Shown in pieces: positions 7,416 through 17,321 of a stretch of 64,000 nucleotides of DNA; within the stretch, counting starts at the first letter, position 1; every line of letters begins with the position of its first letter. Below the pieces are notes generated by a model, which saw only the letters and a list, made by a program, of their open reading frames with translations, had not been told where the DNA came from and searched no databases. Position numbers and translations under genes: made by a program. Source of the stretch: Lachnospiraceae bacterium (GTDB lineage Bacteria; Bacillota; Clostridia; Lachnospirales; Lachnospiraceae); contig JAILNS010000036.1 in NCBI GenBank assembly GCA_024691305.1, positions 186,001 to 250,000 of the forward strand, read 5' to 3'.

Positions 7416-10400
7416 CGCGTTTTTCCGTATCTTCCCCGGCGCTGCCTGGTGTGTCATCTTTTGTGTCTGCTGTATCTTCTTCGGTATTATCGGGTGCGTC
7501 TTCCCCGGCACTGTCGGTATCGTCTTCCTCTGCACTGTCCGGAATAAAGAGCTGTTCCTTGTTGTCTATCTGTGTCCTGATCTTCTTTTTCATATGTTTG
7601 ACCGCACGGTGAATGCGCTTGCGATTCATATGTCTGGCTGCGATCACTGTGATAAGTATCAGTACAGCAATTCCGGCGACTATGGCAAGTATTATGAGTG
7701 CCATGGTCTTGTATCCTTCTTTTTCCATAGCAGAAACATCAAGTCTTAGTTTAACCTCATTCCCTGTCACATCATATGTATAATATCCGCCCATGCGACC
7801 TGTAGAAGTCAGAACCTTCCATCCGTCTTCGGTCATGACATATAGATCAAAATTATCCTCAAGTTTATCTCCGTAAACAGTATCTGGGTTAAATCTTATC
7901 TGATGTACAGACGCTTTGTCATCCGGTATGATCAGTTCGATGGTTTCATATTCCGACAATGAAGAGGTATCTTCACTATTATAATTGATAGTGCGTGCCG
8001 CAACAAGGGAATCTCCCTCTTTAAAATTACCGTCCACCAGGAGTTCTGATTGATGTGAATGATCACTGCCCGCCGATGAAGCCAAAGTTGTAAGATATCT
8101 CTTATAGGTTGCGGTTATGGTATCGTCGGTCGTAACATGATCAACCTTTTCTTTATCCCATTCAACATAGAATCCTTCTTTTGGCCGGGTCCCGGGATAA
8201 TCACAGACATCGATGGAAGATCCGTAATTTACTCTGGCTTTACTGATAGTCTGAGTATCTTCATTATCCTCATCATCAACCTTATATGTGACCGTAAGAT
8301 AACCAAAATCCGACGGAAGGAATGTTTCATCCATGTTCATAAGTTCGGAATATGAACGGGGTTCAGCCTTTAGACTGTAACTGACCCTGTCTATTCCTGC
8401 GAGTGAATCGCTTACAAAATAATTGTTTCTGACTTCGCCGTCTTCACTGACATGCCCGGCTATAGCCCCGCTCCAGTTGCCTGAAGCTTTCAGATCCACT
8501 ATGGATATACTGTCCCTTATATGCATACCGTCTCCGGCTATTCCTCCGATATAACTTCCGCCCTCCATATTCCCTTTTGAATAGGAACGCACTATATATG
8601 AGATCGAGGAGCCGCATATTCCGCCAACATAATCGCCGGAATCCGATCTGATATATGCATAGTTTTCATCTGCGATGACCGTTCCCATCTCCTGCAGACC
8701 GCAGATACCTCCCGCATAGTTTTTCACACAGTCGACATCCGCATAATTTTTGTTTCCTCTTACTACGCATTTGGTGATATATGAAGTGTTAAGATCAGAA
8801 TCCCTGATCCCAGTAACATCACTTTCAAGATCATAGTCATATTCAATGGCCATAGTTCCTGAAATTCCAGCCACGTTTATATCTCCTTCAACGGTACCGT
8901 AATTGTAACAGGAATCCACGGTAGCATCTGTACATGTCTGTGCTTCACTTAAAGAGTCATCAGTGATCACGGAGTTATAGTCTTTTTCAAGGACACCATC
9001 AAGTGCATCGGTGTACAAAAGCATTATCGTGTTAAACTGATCGGATACAGCTTCAAGATCATCCGTAAGAACGTCCGTAGCGCCGTTTATCTCTTCATTC
9101 AGCAGACCGAAGTTGTCATTCATAACCTTTAGATTATCGGCCAGAGACGTTGTATGTACCTTATAATCCGCGGATAATGTAGGAAATGTAACTGCACCTC
9201 TTGATGCAAGGTTAGAAACAATACCCTTGGTCTGACTTCCGGCAGAAGACAGATTCGACGCTGCAGCTTCCAGAGAATTGGCTGCGTTTATGGCATCTGT
9301 CCTGGTCTCTGCAGACATAGCATCCATGGCTTTATACAAAACTCTTGTCACTTCGGTACCGGCATTTGCCATGTCATCCGTATATGCGGTTCCATGAACT
9401 GACAGATATTTGGAAGATGCATAACTGTTAGCCCAGTTTGCCGCCTGACTGGCAGCCTTTTCGGCAAGAGACCCATCGTTACTGTACTCGGAATATGGGA
9501 ATGTGAAATCGCCGGCAGCCGTATTATGCACCCATGTTCCGCTTGTTCCAAAATCCGTGATAAGCTGTTCATCAGAGACAGTACCGCTTGGAATCGTTAT
9601 ATCGGAACGTGAATATGAGTTTCCGTTTAATGTAAGAGGATCGCTTGCATATGTATACTGTATCGGATCGCTGCCATCGATCTTATATGCAAGATCGATG
9701 GTTCCGTTAGAAGCGGTGCTTTCCCCGGCGTGTTTCCAGACATAATAGTTATAATATGCCTTATATGCTTTTGAGTAGTAATCTTTGAATTCCGTAGTTG
9801 AAAGTTCGATCGTATTTTTGGCCGAATCATACGCTGCCTTATCTTCTGTGGACATATACTGTGTAAGTTCGGAATCTTTTACCGCAGTCTTAACGCTTTC
9901 CATGGCACTTCCTATGTTGGTATATGCATAAGCGGTCTGATCCAAAAGACCATCCTGTTTGGATGATTCGGCAAGAATATAATCCACTCTGGAAAACGCT
10001 TCCGTTGCTGCACCCGTAACACCATTTGCAAAATCAACCGTGTTCTGCGCAATATATTTGGCATCATTTATCGCATTACCCGTAAACTGCTGGATCACGG
10101 ACAGACGCCCGGTTATCGTATCGGACTGGTTTCTTGTATCATTAAGTGTGACGTTTACAAGGTCATGCAGTTTACCGATAGCCTCTGACAGCTGATAAGC
10201 AACATCCTGACTGAAATCTATCGTTATATACGGTTCTGCCTGACCTACTATGCCTCCGACATCCTTACGGCCAAGTATTTCACCGTTATTTGTACATGCA
10301 TAGATATATCCCGACTGTCTTCCTGCTATTCCGCCAGTATTATATCCGACATGCTCATAACCTATAGGGCCGTGATTAACACAGTGGCTTATTATACCTA

Positions 10401-11415
10401 TGGACAGCCCCGCTATTCCGCCGGTATCGGTAACGGTAGCCGATGCCTTGGCTTCATCGGTATCATCCTCTCCTTTTCTTCCGATGATACTCATAATGCT
10501 TGACAGTTCATTTAAAGATTCAGCGGTAAAAGTAGTGTCTATATTTGAAGTATTTACGGGGGAATTATTGGTGCATCCGGTGATATTACCCATGTTCTCT
10601 CCTGCAATTCCACCCGTGAAATGTATTCCTTTTACATAACCGCTTACACTACACCCGGAGATGACCCCGGTCAGTTCATTCATTCCTGCGACAGCGCCCA
10701 CATAATCATGACCGGATATGATCCCGTCAAAAGAGCATTGTGCGATGACGCCGCTGTTATCACCGGCGATGCCACCGACCATAACCTGATCTCCTGACGG
10801 TGCAACAGTTCCAGACACTTTAAGGTTTCTTATGACTGCATCTTCCTGAACATACGAAAAAAGTCCTACATACGATTCTCCGTTATCGATGTATAACTCG
10901 CTGATCGTATGCCCATGACCGTCGAATACACCGCCGAATGTAGGGATACCCGAAAACTCTTTACCAAGAAGTGAAATATCCTCGGAAAGAGTTACGTGTT
11001 TATTCCTTGACCAGGTATCAAGAGCACAGTTTTTTGCAAGTTGCATCAATTCATCAGCAGTGGAAATCTCTATGTATTCCCAGTCTATGCCTACACGTGA
11101 ATTTACTTCTTCCGCTATGTCCCGGTCCACATCTGTTTCATTATCAAGCGCAGCCTGCTGTGTACCAGTTACAACTCCGCCCGAAGCATTGTCATACACA
11201 TTTCTTTCTTTATTAAGTACATCAGGCTCTGTATACGTTTGGTCATCTGCCTGATCATTTGCATAAATTTCCGGTGTCACGGTATCATCCGCAGGCTTTG
11301 AGTATATATCTGTATTTACCGCATAAACCTCTTTAGGCAACATACATGCCACAAGCACGACACAGAGCGCCATAGAGGCAAGACGCATTATCAAAGATGC
11401 ATTCCTTTTTTTCAT
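7405..11415 (-). CDS. Large GLUG-repeat surface protein with C-terminal membrane anchor
   Basis: 1336 residues. A signal peptide is clear (MKKR start, hydrophobic core, end near residue 32). Two clusters of GLUG-type repeats (about 190-410 and 845-1010) show recurring GGIAG, GAVAG, GGICG followed by NxGxIxxC-like turns, consistent with a beta-helix stalk. Between them lies a long Ala/Ser/Thr/Asp-rich, probably helical region (about 400-860). Residues near 1020-1100 (VTYKVDDED..., ITATYKR) resemble the beta-grasp repeats of InlB-type proteins. A single membrane helix near 1245 is followed by a basic stretch and an acidic Asp/Glu/Thr/Ala tail inside the cell. The ATG overlaps the MMPL stop by four bases (ATGA), so the two products are likely made in step and may form one envelope complex. 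No LPXTG motif is seen. Confidence 0.82.
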   Translation of the reverse strand: MKKRNASLIMRLASMALCVVLVACMLPKEVYAVNTDIYSKPADDTVTPEIYANDQADDQTYTEPDVLNKERNVYDNASGGVVTGTQQAALDNETDVDRDIAEEVNSRVGIDWEYIEISTADELMQLAKNCALDTWSRNKHVTLSEDISLLGKEFSGIPTFGGVFDGHGHTISELYIDNGESYVGLFSYVQEDAVIRNLKVSGTVAPSGDQVMVGGIAGDNSGVIAQCSFDGIISGHDYVGAVAGMNELTGVISGCSVSGYVKGIHFTGGIAGENMGNITGCTNNSPVNTSNIDTTFTAESLNELSSIMSIIGRKGEDDTDEAKASATVTDTGGIAGLSIGIISHCVNHGPIGYEHVGYNTGGIAGRQSGYIYACTNNGEILGRKDVGGIVGQAEPYITIDFSQDVAYQLSEAIGKLHDLVNVTLNDTRNQSDTITGRLSVIQQFTGNAINDAKYIAQNTVDFANGVTGAATEAFSRVDYILAESSKQDGLLDQTAYAYTNIGSAMESVKTAVKDSELTQYMSTEDKAAYDSAKNTIELSTTEFKDYYSKAYKAYYNYYVWKHAGESTASNGTIDLAYKIDGSDPIQYTYASDPLTLNGNSYSRSDITIPSGTVSDEQLITDFGTSGTWVHNTAAGDFTFPYSEYSNDGSLAEKAASQAANWANSYASSKYLSVHGTAYTDDMANAGTEVTRVLYKAMDAMSAETRTDAINAANSLEAAASNLSSAGSQTKGIVSNLASRGAVTFPTLSADYKVHTTSLADNLKVMNDNFGLLNEEINGATDVLTDDLEAVSDQFNTIMLLYTDALDGVLEKDYNSVITDDSLSEAQTCTDATVDSCYNYGTVEGDINVAGISGTMAIEYDYDLESDVTGIRDSDLNTSYITKCVVRGNKNYADVDCVKNYAGGICGLQEMGTVIADENYAYIRSDSGDYVGGICGSSISYIVRSYSKGNMEGGSYIGGIAGDGMHIRDSISIVDLKASGNWSGAIAGHVSEDGEVRNNYFVSDSLAGIDRVSYSLKAEPRSYSELMNMDETFLPSDFGYLTVTYKVDDEDNEDTQTISKARVNYGSSIDVCDYPGTRPKEGFYVEWDKEKVDHVTTDDTITATYKRYLTTLASSAGSDHSHQSELLVDGNFKEGDSLVAARTINYNSEDTSSLSEYETIELIIPDDKASVHQIRFNPDTVYGDKLEDNFDLYVMTEDGWKVLTSTGRMGGYYTYDVTGNEVKLRLDVSAMEKEGYKTMALIILAIVAGIAVLILITVIAARHMNRKRIHRAVKHMKKKIRTQIDNKEQLFIPDSAEEDDTDSAGEDAPDNTEEDTADTKDDTPGSAGEDTEKRDDR

Positions 11416-13961
11416 GACTCTGCCTCCTCTGTATCCGTTTCGTTCTCCACAGGCCCTACGTCAGCAATGGATGCATCTGCAACCGCCTCATCTGTGATTT
11501 CCGTTATGCTTGAATTGTCGATATATGCACTGATATTACCGCGTACTAATGCATGAACTGTACCGGATATCTGACCGTCTATATGACCTCTTACCGCACC
11601 GTCTATGCGCATAGTTCCCGAAACCTGTTTCGTCTGTATCGGCATATTCATGACAAAGGCCGTAAGTTCTATTATCTTATCTCCGACAAGAAGTATCTGA
11701 GGAAGTACAAACATCGTTATCGCTATTGATATGATGGTTCCCCGCCCCAGACATTTACCTATACCGTAAATGGCACAGTCCGATGTCATCTTTCCGATCA
11801 AAGTACCGGCAACCGCCATCATCGTCCCCGATGTGATTATAGTGGGGAATGAAAGATTCATTGTGTTGATGATCGCATCACGCCTTACCATCTGACCTCT
11901 AAGTTCCGTATACCGGCTTGCTATGACTATCGCATAGTCGATATTTGCACCCATCTGTATCGAACTTACTATCAGGTATCCCAGGAAGAACAGCGGCTCC
12001 CCGGTGATCGTGGGAAAAGAGAAATTGATCCATATACTTCCCTGTATGACTGCGATCAGAAGCACCGGCATACCTGCCGATTTGAAGGTAAAAAGAAGCA
12101 CTACCAAAACGGCAAGTATGGATACGACACTTACGACCGTGTTGTCCCTTGCGAAACACTTCTTCAAGTCATACTGACTTACGGATTCTCCTACCACAAA
12201 TACCTTATCGGCATCATAATAATTCTCTGCGATCGAATGAATCTCATCCAGAAAATCAAAGGTTTCATCCGACTCTTCGGGAAGGTTTAAATACACCAGC
12301 ATTCTCGAATAATCTTCCCCTTGCAGCTGATCCTTTGCAAAGGTCATCATGCGGTTTGCTTCCTCAAGCTGTTCCATAAGATCATCATCAAGCGTGACAT
12401 AGCCCTCGTCTACTTCTTCGTATACAAACATGAACATATCAATAAGCGGGACTCTGTAATTTTCGAGTCCGTTTATCGCTTTGGCATAGTCTTCGTCATT
12501 CACTGCATAGGCCGCATAAACAAGTTCCGCTACCTCATAATCAAGATTAAGAAGTTCCGAGAACTGTCTCGGAGTAAGTTTGTCCGTAAGTGTATATCCG
12601 TTAATTGCTTCCGTATTGGCAAGACCTGTCGTAGACTCAACTTCATCTCTTGCTTCAAGAGCCTTCAGAAGTTTTGCTTCCGCTTCATAATCTCCGGAGG
12701 GAACTACAAGTGCGACCATATTGGATGATCCGAAAGTCTCTTCTTTCAGGTTTTCAGCTTCCTGAACAGAATTCGTAAGGGGCGGTGTAATAAGAGAATA
12801 TCCGTATGCATACGGACATTTGGAAGATACCATATAACCCGCCACGATAGCGACACAGAACAACGGCGCTATGATGAATCTTGTCTTATATGCAAATTTT
12901 CCTACAAAAGGAATATCCGGTACAAAGTTCTTATGTTTGGTCTTATCCATAAGCCCGGCAAATACCATGATAATGCCCGGCATTAAAAGGAATACCGAGA
13001 TAAGACTCAAGATTATCGATTTAATCAAGACCATACCCATATCTGCACCCATCTTATACTGCATGAACATCATTGCTATAAGACCGCCGATCGTGGTCAT
13101 GGAACTGCCGGTTATTTCGGGAATGGCTTTGGACAGGGCAATAATGGTTGCTTCTCTGGGAGCGTAGGATTTATGCTCTTCCTTGTATCTGTTTAGAAAT
13201 ATAACAGCATAATCAACCGAAAGAGCCAGCTGTAAGACAATAGTTACAGAATCCGACACGAATGAGATCTTGCCAAACACAAAATTAGTGCCCATCTGGA
13301 CTATGGCTGCAGATCCGAACGTAATAAGCAGTACCGGAACCTCTGCATACGCCTGCGAGGTAAGGAGCAGCACTCCGACAACAACAAAAACCACTATGAT
13401 GGAAATGGTATTCATTTCCTGGCCTATAAGTTCCGACTGGGTATCCCCTAAACTTGTGGTCAGATAATAATCATATCCGTTTAAATATTCTTTGAGTTCA
13501 TCAAGACATATAAGACACTGTTCATCGTCCTCATCATGATCAAAGGTTACAGATAAAAGTGCAGAACCATCGGCATAATGATCGGACGTATCATCAAGAT
13601 CGGCAGAAAATACTCCGTCCATTTCTTCTATATCATCCCGGATCATTTCTGCCTGTTCATAGGAAACATTGGCAACCATAACATCGGCCGTACCGTATGT
13701 TATAAACTGCTCATCCATAAGATCCAGGCCTATTCTGGTTTCGGAAGTCTGGGGCAAATAAAAAGCGAGGTCATTTTCCACCTCGACCCAGTTTTGCGAT
13801 ATAACCGAAAAAATTGCAAGAATTGCATATATCAGGAAAAACAGATTGCGTTTATCAACTATAAAAGCGCATATCTTCAGCATTGCGCTGTTACCGAGTT
13901 TTTCTTCTTTATCCATTGTTTCACGACCATTCATGTAAAAAATGTTAAGCGAAGTGATCAT
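11412..13961 (-). CDS. MMPL/RND-superfamily transporter with repeat tail
   Basis: 849 residues with the double RND layout: one N-terminal helix, an external loop, a six-helix block (about 180-360), a second external loop and a second six-helix block (about 605-760). MMPL proteins export lipids or other hydrophobic molecules using the proton gradient; conserved polar helix residues are visible in VDYAVIFLNRYKEE and IDYAVIVASRYTELR. The cytosolic tail (about 765-849) has short repeats of the type xGxVRGxIxG, reminiscent of a bactofilin-like beta-helix, and ends acidic. The start is uncertain: ATGs at 13961, 13934 and 13916 all lack a strong RBS, and 13916 (MDKEEKLGN) gives the most family-like N-terminus. 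It heads the run ending with an acyltransferase, which points to lipid export. Confidence 0.86.
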   Translation of the reverse strand: MITSLNIFYMNGRETMDKEEKLGNSAMLKICAFIVDKRNLFFLIYAILAIFSVISQNWVEVENDLAFYLPQTSETRIGLDLMDEQFITYGTADVMVANVSYEQAEMIRDDIEEMDGVFSADLDDTSDHYADGSALLSVTFDHDEDDEQCLICLDELKEYLNGYDYYLTTSLGDTQSELIGQEMNTISIIVVFVVVGVLLLTSQAYAEVPVLLITFGSAAIVQMGTNFVFGKISFVSDSVTIVLQLALSVDYAVIFLNRYKEEHKSYAPREATIIALSKAIPEITGSSMTTIGGLIAMMFMQYKMGADMGMVLIKSIILSLISVFLLMPGIIMVFAGLMDKTKHKNFVPDIPFVGKFAYKTRFIIAPLFCVAIVAGYMVSSKCPYAYGYSLITPPLTNSVQEAENLKEETFGSSNMVALVVPSGDYEAEAKLLKALEARDEVESTTGLANTEAINGYTLTDKLTPRQFSELLNLDYEVAELVYAAYAVNDEDYAKAINGLENYRVPLIDMFMFVYEEVDEGYVTLDDDLMEQLEEANRMMTFAKDQLQGEDYSRMLVYLNLPEESDETFDFLDEIHSIAENYYDADKVFVVGESVSQYDLKKCFARDNTVVSVVSILAVLVVLLFTFKSAGMPVLLIAVIQGSIWINFSFPTITGEPLFFLGYLIVSSIQMGANIDYAIVIASRYTELRGQMVRRDAIINTMNLSFPTIITSGTMMAVAGTLIGKMTSDCAIYGIGKCLGRGTIISIAITMFVLPQILLVGDKIIELTAFVMNMPIQTKQVSGTMRIDGAVRGHIDGQISGTVHALVRGNISAYIDNSSITEITDEAVADASIADVGPVENETDTEEAES

Positions 13962-14073
13962 ATGGATCCGATCGGGGATTCTAAAAGTCCATCAACGCAT
14001 AAAGATGATTATACACCCCTATTCTAAATAAATGCATCAAACATTATTAAAAGAATATAAAATTTTTTGAACA

Positions 14074-15180
14074 TCAAACAATTTTACGGATAATGGTACC
14101 ACCGCCAAGAACTCTGTCACCGTCATACAATACTACTGCCTGTCCGGGAGTGATGGCTCTTTGCGGTTCATCAAATATTACCTTTATATCCGAAGCTTCG
14201 TCAGCAGCGTCGTTAGTTATGTAAACTATGGCATCAGCTTCCCTGTGATGATATCTTATACGTGCCTTGCATTTAAACTCTCTGTCTTTGGGAATGCCGT
14301 CCTTAAACGTCCAGCACACATCGTTTGCTTCGAGTTCTCTTGAAAAAAGAGCATCATTATCCGATAAAACTATCTCATTGGATGCAGGGCGTATCTCCTT
14401 TACAAACCAGGGATGTAATCCCGGTATTCCAAGCCCCTTTCTCTGACCGATAGTATAATTGCTTATACCTGTATGTTCCCCCAGGATCTCACCCGATTCG
14501 GTTACAAAGTTTCCGGGTTTACATAATATTCCATTTCGTTCCAGAAATGCATGATAATCGCCATCCGGGATAAAACATATATCCTGGCTGTCGGGTTTAT
14601 GCGAATTGACAAAACCGTATTCTTCCGCTATACGTCTCGTCTCATCTTTATTCATTTCACCTATGGGAAATCTGATATGACTGAGCTGATCGTGATCAAG
14701 CATATAAAGGACATAACTCTGATCCTTTTTATCATCCTTTCCCTTATGAAGTTCGTATTCTTCAGTCAGGGGATTATAGATCACACGGGCATAATGCCCG
14801 GTCACGACCGTATCACAATCAAGAGCCTTGGCCCTCTTCATGAGACGGTCAAACTTAAGATATCTGTTACAGTCAATGCAGGGGTTTGGAGTATCCCCTC
14901 TGCGATATGAATCAAGAAATTTGCCTATAACATCGGCCTTGAACTCATCACAGAAATTACCGGTATAATGATCAATGCCAAGCATCTCACATACACGCCC
15001 GGCATCTTCAACGTCATCGAGCGAACAGCAGGTACGACTATCCGCAGCACAACCGTATGCCGTATCGTTATCATACAGTTTCATGGTCATTCCGACGCAT
15101 TCATATCCTGCTTTTAACATGCATGCTGCGGCGACGGAAGAATCGACTCCGCCGCTCATTGCTATTAGCGCTCTTTTCAT
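14074..15180 (-). CDS. mnmA: tRNA-specific 2-thiouridylase MnmA
   Basis: 368 residues. MnmA activates U34 of tRNA-Lys, -Glu and -Gln with ATP and inserts sulfur relayed from a cysteine desulfurase. The PP-loop SGGVDSS lies at residues 9-15. Both catalytic cysteines are in place: the first in GDTPNPCIDCN and the second in SQDICFIPDGDY. The C-terminal beta domain ends normally. The start at 15180 was chosen over the longer frame (to 15240) because MKRALIAMSGGVDSS is the family's standard beginning and the extra residues read through the previous gene; the ATG is one base after that gene's stop, so translation is probably coupled. RBS is weak, in keeping with coupling. Confidence 0.95.
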   Translation of the reverse strand: MKRALIAMSGGVDSSVAAACMLKAGYECVGMTMKLYDNDTAYGCAADSRTCCSLDDVEDAGRVCEMLGIDHYTGNFCDEFKADVIGKFLDSYRRGDTPNPCIDCNRYLKFDRLMKRAKALDCDTVVTGHYARVIYNPLTEEYELHKGKDDKKDQSYVLYMLDHDQLSHIRFPIGEMNKDETRRIAEEYGFVNSHKPDSQDICFIPDGDYHAFLERNGILCKPGNFVTESGEILGEHTGISNYTIGQRKGLGIPGLHPWFVKEIRPASNEIVLSDNDALFSRELEANDVCWTFKDGIPKDREFKCKARIRYHHREADAIVYITNDAADEASDIKVIFDEPQRAITPGQAVVLYDGDRVLGGGTIIRKIV

Positions 15181-15181
15181 A

Positions 15182-15775
15182 TCAATCGTAGAATTTCTTT
15201 CTGATAATATGCTCAAGTATCTCTGCGGTTCCCTCCACACCGAATGCGGAACTGTCGATGCAAAGATCCCTGCCCGAAAAAGGATTCTTATATCCGGGAA
15301 TATATGTTTTATGATACTGTTCTCTTGCGGTATCTACATCATTTATCATCTTACGTGCTTCTTTTTCGTCCATACCGAGTCTCTCGGTGCAGTTTATAAG
15401 CCTGCTCTCGACAGGTGCATAAATATATACACTTAAAAGTCTCGGATGATCTTCAAGTACATAATCCGCACATCTTCCGACAACTATTCCGGACTGTTCC
15501 TTGGCAAAGTCCCTGATTATATTTTTCTGTACCTCAAAAATAGAATCCCTTAAGCTTGCTTCTGCTCCAAGCGGAAACGCACGCCGCACAAATCCGCCGA
15601 AGCCCTGTTCTTCCGAATTGCTTATACTGGAAACATGCTGTCCCATTCTTTTGGCTGTTTCTTCAACAATATCCCTGTCCAGATAAGTAACTCCAAGCCT
15701 GTCTGCCAGATTGGCTGCAATAGAACGTCCAAGAGATCCAAACTGTCTTGATATGGTAACTATATACTTATCCAT
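15182..15775 (-). CDS. Cytidylate kinase-like family protein
   Basis: A 197-residue P-loop protein of the cytidylate-kinase-like group that is widespread in Clostridia. The nucleotide loop reads ISRQFGSLGRSIA (residues 8-20), followed by LGVTYLDRDIVEETAKRMG and a central VVGRCADYVL strand-turn, all typical. Members resemble CMP kinase but have not, as far as I recall, been shown to act on CMP, so no pathway is given. RBS AAGGAG is eight bases before the ATG. It is 25 bases downstream of the ABC importer ATPase gene and one base upstream of mnmA, so it is probably part of that transcript. Confidence 0.85.
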   Translation of the reverse strand: MDKYIVTISRQFGSLGRSIAANLADRLGVTYLDRDIVEETAKRMGQHVSSISNSEEQGFGGFVRRAFPLGAEASLRDSIFEVQKNIIRDFAKEQSGIVVGRCADYVLEDHPRLLSVYIYAPVESRLINCTERLGMDEKEARKMINDVDTAREQYHKTYIPGYKNPFSGRDLCIDSSAFGVEGTAEILEHIIRKKFYD

Positions 15776-15800
15776 ATGCGCTCCTTATTCAAGTATCCTC

Positions 15801-16541
15801 TCAAAGTACCTTATTTAAGAAATCTATGGTCCGGGCTTCCTTAGGATTACCTATTACTTCCTCGGGAGTCCCTTCTTCAACGATATATCCGCCGTCCATA
15901 AAGATTATCCTGTCGGCGACTTCTCTTGCAAATCCTATCTCATGAGTAACTATGACCATAGTCATTCCTTCGGCTGCAAGAGCCTTCATAACATTTAAGA
16001 CTTCCCCTACCATCTCGGGATCAAGAGCACTCGTAGGCTCATCAAAAAGCATTATATCCGGATTCATGCAAAGCGCTCTGGCTATGGCAACACGCTGCTT
16101 CTGCCCTCCCGATAACTGAGCGGGATAAACATGTGCTTTTTCGACAAGATCAACTTTTTCAAGCATCTTCATCGCGTTATCCTTAGCTTCTTCTTTGCTT
16201 GCCTTTTTGAGCATGGTAGGTGCAAGTGTCATATTACCGAGCACGTCAAAATTATTAAACAGATTAAAGTGCTGGAACACCATTACGATGTCTTCGCGCA
16301 TCTTGTTTATATCAACGCCCTTGGCATATATATCTTTACCGTCGATGACTATCTCTCCTGCGGTCTTTTCTTCCAAACGGTTTAAACACCGCAAAAAAGT
16401 AGACTTACCTGATCCTGAAGGGCCCAAAATAACTACAACTTCACCTTCGTATATATCTGTGGATATATCCTGTAAGACTTCAAGATCTCCGAAGCATTTT
16501 CTCAAATTCGATACGTGTATCTTAACATTCCTATCTTCCAC
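15801..16541 (-). CDS. Polar amino acid ABC transporter ATPase (GlnQ-type)
   Basis: 246 residues, normal length for the GlnQ/HisP group that powers polar amino acid uptake. Walker [10 protein letters not shown], signature LSGGQKQR, Walker [15 protein letters not shown] and switch His in VIVTHE are all intact. The start is GTG at 16541, eight bases after GAGGAG; the gene begins inside the last 11 bases of the permease gene. With the permease and binding protein upstream it forms a complete importer. The specificity (Gln, Glu, Arg, His or another amino acid) cannot be read from the sequence. Confidence 0.93.
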   Translation of the reverse strand: MEDRNVKIHVSNLRKCFGDLEVLQDISTDIYEGEVVVILGPSGSGKSTFLRCLNRLEEKTAGEIVIDGKDIYAKGVDINKMREDIVMVFQHFNLFNNFDVLGNMTLAPTMLKKASKEEAKDNAMKMLEKVDLVEKAHVYPAQLSGGQKQRVAIARALCMNPDIMLFDEPTSALDPEMVGEVLNVMKALAAEGMTMVIVTHEIGFAREVADRIIFMDGGYIVEEGTPEEVIGNPKEARTIDFLNKVL

Positions 16542-17205
16542 GGTTCATTCTCCTCTCTATGAGTTTGGCCGCATATGAAAGAATGGTGATAACGACCAGA
16601 TACATAATACCTACCACTGCCCATGTCTGGAATGAAAGGAAGGTATTTGCCTGCACGTTCTTGGCAGAATTTACAAGTTCCGGGAATCCGATGACCGAAA
16701 GGATCGAGGTATCCTTAAGTGTTATGATGAACTGATTTATGATACTGGGAATCATCGTACGGATCGCCTGAGGCATAACGATCTTACGCATTGTCTTTGC
16801 ATATGAAAGACCAAGTGACCTTCCCGCCTCCATCTGACCTATATCAACGGACTGGATACCGGCTCTTATGATCTCAGCCATATACGCTCCGCAGTTAAGC
16901 GTAAGACATATGGTACCTGCCTGCAGTGCAGTGAGCGTGACCTGCTTTCCTACACCCACTATCGTGTTAAGAAAGTACGGTACACCGAAGTAGATAAAGA
17001 AGGCCAAAACGATCATAGGCACTCCACGTATGACAAATACAAAGACCTGAGCTATCACGTTACAAACCTTATTCTTGATAACGCTCATAAGTCCGAAGAT
17101 CAGACCTACTATACAGGCAAAAAACAGACCGTACAGCGCCAGTATAAGGGTTTGACCCATGGCCTTTAAAAGGAGTCCGCCATATTTAGTAATAATGATT
17201 TCCAT
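16531..17205 (-). CDS. Polar amino acid ABC transporter permease
   Basis: 224 residues with five hydrophobic segments and the EAA loop of the HisM/GlnP group ([26 protein letters not shown], shown here in part: [13 protein letters not shown]). It forms the membrane channel of the importer. The start at 17205 ([10 protein letters not shown]) is preferred over the longer open frame to 17256 because AGAAAGG lies 11 bases upstream and the additional 17 residues are basic and not family-like. A strong hairpin terminator separates it from the binding-protein gene, so the permease and ATPase should be made at a lower level than the binding protein. Confidence 0.9.
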   Translation of the reverse strand: MEIIITKYGGLLLKAMGQTLILALYGLFFACIVGLIFGLMSVIKNKVCNVIAQVFVFVIRGVPMIVLAFFIYFGVPYFLNTIVGVGKQVTLTALQAGTICLTLNCGAYMAEIIRAGIQSVDIGQMEAGRSLGLSYAKTMRKIVMPQAIRTMIPSIINQFIITLKDTSILSVIGFPELVNSAKNVQANTFLSFQTWAVVGIMYLVVITILSYAAKLIERRMNRGR

Positions 17206-17270
17206 ATAGTTACATACCTTTCTTTTGTGAATACCTTTGTGAATAAATATCCACAACCATTTCGTTATAT

Positions 17271-17300
17271 AAAAAGGCCGGAACTGTAAAGCTCCGGCCT
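17271..17300 (-). terminator. Terminator between binding protein and permease genes
   Basis: Inverted arms GGCCGGA and TCCGGCC (17276-17282 and 17293-17299) with a ten-base loop are followed, in the minus direction, by five U residues (17271-17275). Partial read-through would give excess binding protein over permease, a common arrangement. Confidence 0.85.
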
Positions 17301-17321
17301 TAAACGATCACATGATAATAA

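Noticed and set aside
7416-7535. 40-residue N-terminal extension of the small protein after the GLUG gene
   Set aside because: It is an out-of-frame reading of the acidic tail of the GLUG protein; the ATG at 7415 fits translational coupling.
15181-15240. Longer MnmA start
   Set aside because: The extra 20 residues read through the preceding gene and do not match the MnmA N-terminus.
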